Source of the DNA: Ailanthus altissimus
Lineage: Eukaryota; Streptophyta; Magnoliopsida; Sapindales; Simaroubaceae
DNA length: 64,000 nt
Direction: 5' to 3'
NCBI GenBank assembly: GCA_946807835.1
Contig: OX327700.1
Coordinates: 24,898,001 to 24,962,000, forward strand
This document shows, in pieces, positions 60,961-64,000 of the stretch (position 1 is the stretch's first letter; each line of letters begins with the position of its first letter). Both the position numbers and the translations under genes were made by a program. The notes under the pieces are model-generated. The model ran no database searches and had not been told where the DNA came from. It worked only from the letters and a program-made list of their open reading frames with translations.

Positions 60961-63900
60961 ATGGCCACAAAACCCGGTACGGCATCAAGCACGTACTCTC
61001 CGATTGACCCGACCCATAAAACTCGACCACCCATTTTCCCTGACTGCGACGCCGACTGGCTCCGACCCGACTCTCGTGGCTTCCACCAGTGCAGACCCGC
61101 CTGTATGTCCTTTTTCTTTTTTTCTTATTTTCTAAAACCTTCGTTCTTTTTGTGGGTGTTCATTTTTTTTAAAATTTTTAATCCGTTCTTGAGCTGTATA
61201 TTGAGTAGTATTTTTGTTCATATTATGCATGTGTGTCGTTTATTTTTAATGTTGTTCATCAATCATACATGAAAAAGGTTTTATCGTGTATTTGTTCTTC
61301 AAGGGCACGCAGATGCATGTTTGGTTAATGAATATGAAATACATTTTAATTGCTAGAATTTGTTGTTGTCTACTCAAAATCACTCTCTTTTATGTCTTTC
61401 TATTTCTTTGCTGGTCAACAATTAAAATAGAAATGGATATTCGAGGTTTTTTTTTTTTTTTTGGGTTAATTTGGAGTTTCAACGTATTTGCTAATCACTT
61501 AATTGTGTTTCAATTATCTTTTAATGGGGTTATTTCTATTGTTCAATGTATCTTCAGTATTGTAGCCTAATTTTGCAATGATTCAATGATAAGAGGCTTT
61601 ACTTGCCAAGAAGCTGAAACTCATAGGTTTCATGTTTTCTTATTGCGTTTTCTGCAGTCTGGTCATGATTACGTGAACTAGGAGTCAGAGAAATGTGAAA
61701 TTTCCCTTAGAAACAATTGAAGGCCAAAATCTTAAAAGTTATCAAAACATGCTTTGAATGATTCCCTTTTCACTTTGGAAAGTGTGCTTATTTCATATTG
61801 TTACTTGTAGTTTTCCGAACAGGTGCTGTGAATTCAGCATCGGGATCTGCTTATGCTGAATTTGGGAATACGAAGGTGATTGTGTCCGTGTGAGTTTGTC
61901 CCATACCTTTCTAATAGTCATATATGCCTTTGGCCTCCAGATTCTCTACATTTGTAGATAGGATTTATGTTAGTCTCATCATTTATTTGGAAATGGTTCA
62001 TCTGTACATTTTAGTGTTTCTCTGCCATTCTTTTATATATAGTTTTGGTGGTGCATGTATTCGGCAAGCAATGTGAGATAACTAGGGTGTGCATATATAG
62101 ATTACTCAAGTTTATCCCTAATATACTTGGTTTTATTTCAATCAGATTTGGGCCTAGAGAAAGTAAGAAAGCAATGATGTATAGTGATATAGGTAGGTTG
62201 AATTGTAACGTCAGCTATACAACTTCTGCTACTCCTGTTCGTGGACAGGTAAATGAGACACCCATCTTTGCATTTAATGAATTCTTTTACTTGTTTTCTC
62301 CTAACTATTGGATCTAATTTTTGCACCACATAGGGATCTGACCATAAAGAGCTTTCCTCTATGCTTCATAAATCTTTGGAGGGTGCAATAATATTGGAAA
62401 CATTCCCCAAGACAACTGTGGATGTGTTTGCATTGGTGTTGGAATCAGGAGGCAGTAAGTTTGCAATTTTCCATAAAGAGTCCACTAATTTGATCTTGTA
62501 CTTATAGAAATTCCACTCACAGAAAATGTACAGAAACCAAAAAGAAGAAAGAGTTGAGTAAAACTAGGGTTAAGGAACTTAAGTTTCGCTTCATGTTTGC
62601 TTATCTCAAGCTGACATTTTTACTTCCCAGCACTTTTTCATTAACTTAAGAGCTACAATTTTGGCTCTTTTTGCTAATCACTTGCATTGTTTTTTCTTTT
62701 CCTGATGTATGAGAATCTTGTAAGCACCTATTCAGTACTGAAGCTGGCATGAAATGCTAATTCATTCGGACTGCATCATGCTCAGTTTTTGTACCTAGTC
62801 GAATTGTTTTACTTGTAGTTTGCTACCTCTTTATGCTTAGTTCTTGTTCAAACCTATTGATTTTCTAACATTTCCGTTTTCCTTTAATGCTTTTGGTACC
62901 TCTATCTATGCTTATATTTATCATTTATGAAATTGAAAATAAACTATAACTTAGTGCATCAAGATTTGTATAGCAGGAAAAAAGTATCTTTCTGGTATAT
63001 TCATTCTTATGAAGAAATTCCTGTTGGACTTCATATGAAGATAAAATTTGGATTGGAGAAGTTTATAAACATTTGGCAAACAAGCTTTGAATTGGGAGCA
63101 GTATGCATTTATGAAATGGTAGGGTTTAGAAAGGAAGTAACCACAAATTAAGAGTCTCTTTTTGAAGAAATGGAGGAGAAAATGGATGATAATTCTTTCA
63201 ATCTCTGTAGCACTGTATTGATAGTTTCTGTTAAATTTTGGTTTCTTCCTAGTAGAAGCTTTCTTTTATATAAGTTGATGAGCATGGTATTCTTTTTGCT
63301 ATAGGTGATCTCCCTGTGGTGATATCATGTGCTAGTGTTGCCCTGGCAGATGCTGGGATTATGATGTATGATCTTGTTGCCTCCATTTCTGTGGTATGCA
63401 TCTTGTCCAGCCATGTATCTTCCTACTTTTTTATTTGCATTTTAAGTAACATTTTTTTTCGTTTCTAAAATTGTTATTTAAAGTGGATTTCTTTTTGACC
63501 CATAGACTTTTATCTCTTAATTATTCATCACTATAACAATTTATGTACATGCTGTAGTTATCTTCTGCTTATATATTAATTTTATTGCTTCTATGATTTT
63601 ACTTCATATGAATTCCTGTTCATCACTATAACAATTTATGTACATGCTGTAGTTATCTTCTACTTATATATTAATTTTATTGCTTCTATGATTTTACTTC
63701 ATATGAATTCCTGTTCATCACTATAACAATTTATGTACATGCTGTAGTTATCTTCTACTTATATATTAATTTTATTGCTTCTATGATTTTACTTCATATG
63801 AATTCCTGTTCATTTTCTGGTCCTTTAGTTGTAACCTCATGCTAATGCATATATGTTTGGTCTGTAGTCTTGCATTGGGAAGAATCTTCTTATTGATCCT

Positions 63901-64000
63901 GTTTTGGAGGAGGAAAGCTACCACGATGGGAGCTTGATGATAGCTTGCATGCCTTCTCGTTATGAGGTCACTCAATTAACTGTTACTGGGGAATGGTCGA
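60961..64000 (+). CDS. RRP41L: Exosome RNase PH-type subunit RRP41L/MTR3 (5' part)
   Basis: Six exons are visible: 60961-61102, 61811-61889, 62146-62248, 62334-62454, 63305-63393 and 63868 to the window edge. GT/AG junctions and phases all match. The translation starts MATKPGTASSTYSPIDPTHK, then the RNase PH-fold core: RPDSRGFHQCRPA, SGSAYAEFGNTKVIV, FGPRESKK, SDIGRLNCNVSY, MLHKSLEGAIILETFPKTT, VDVFALVLESGGS, then ISCASVALADAGIMMYDLV and IDPVLEEE. These match plant RRP41L/MTR3, a structural ring subunit of the nuclear and cytoplasmic RNA exosome; in this family the ring subunit itself is generally not catalytic, and Arabidopsis RRP41L is linked to seed germination. The start is the first ATG that keeps the conserved N-terminus. 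The 3' exon(s) lie outside the window. No disruption is seen. Confidence 0.94.
63526..63810. repeat. Three tandem 95-bp repeats in an intron
   Basis: Units begin 'catcactataacaattt' at 63526, 63621 and 63716, period 95. They are nearly identical (copy 1 has a G at one position where the others have A). Located in the intron between the fifth and sixth exons of RRP41L. Confidence 0.95.

Noticed and set aside
62927..63151. 74-codon ORF between RRP41L exons
   Set aside because: It lies in an intron and has no similarity to the RNase PH family; the flanking exons join in phase without it.

Overview
The window is eukaryotic nuclear DNA from a flowering plant, most likely a woody eudicot. The evidence is three intron-containing genes with canonical GT/AG junctions that match plant-specific families, AT-rich spacers, and LTR retrotransposons and MITEs nested in one another. 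I could not fix the species. All three host genes lie on the + strand.

Layout. 1-1138 is unassigned AT-rich DNA with a poly-A tract and an (AT)n run. 1945-11784 is one Ty1/copia-type element in minus orientation: two ~0.9 kb LTRs, a primer-binding site and a decayed gag, with no pol seen. It has been broken up by at least three later insertions and a MITE inside one of those. 11785-17785 is gene-free. 17786-21962 is a two-exon gene for a RING-H2 plus VWA protein of the WAV3/EDA40 E3-ligase family. 22994-25719 is a second, 5'-truncated copy of the gag-only copia family. 26237-27405 is an AT-rich fold-back element. 30898-36430 holds nine coding exons of an NCRK-type receptor-like kinase, whose long 5' region (27.4-30.9 kb) probably contains untranslated exons. 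37378-37704 (-) is an unrecognised coding-like fragment. 41019-41197 is a MITE with an exact 8-bp target duplication. 41290-52815 is a decayed Ty3/gypsy element of Tat type in minus orientation, with gag, PR-RT linker, RT, RNase H and integrase relics, plus an extra ORF on the opposite strand and tandem repeats between the two. 54899-56223 is a probable solo LTR. 56595-59204 is a ~2.6 kb degenerate 14-bp minisatellite. 60961 to the right edge is the 5' part of RRP41L/MTR3, an RNase PH-type subunit of the RNA exosome.

The three host genes act in different processes (ubiquitin ligation, membrane receptor signalling, RNA processing) and show no sign of working together. The most notable observations are a gag-only copia family present twice with the same internal layout, the antisense ORF of the Tat element with its own TATA-like promoter, and the 14-bp minisatellite. 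I found no convincing new multi-gene system. Exon boundaries and domain calls were made by reading translations by eye, with no database search.
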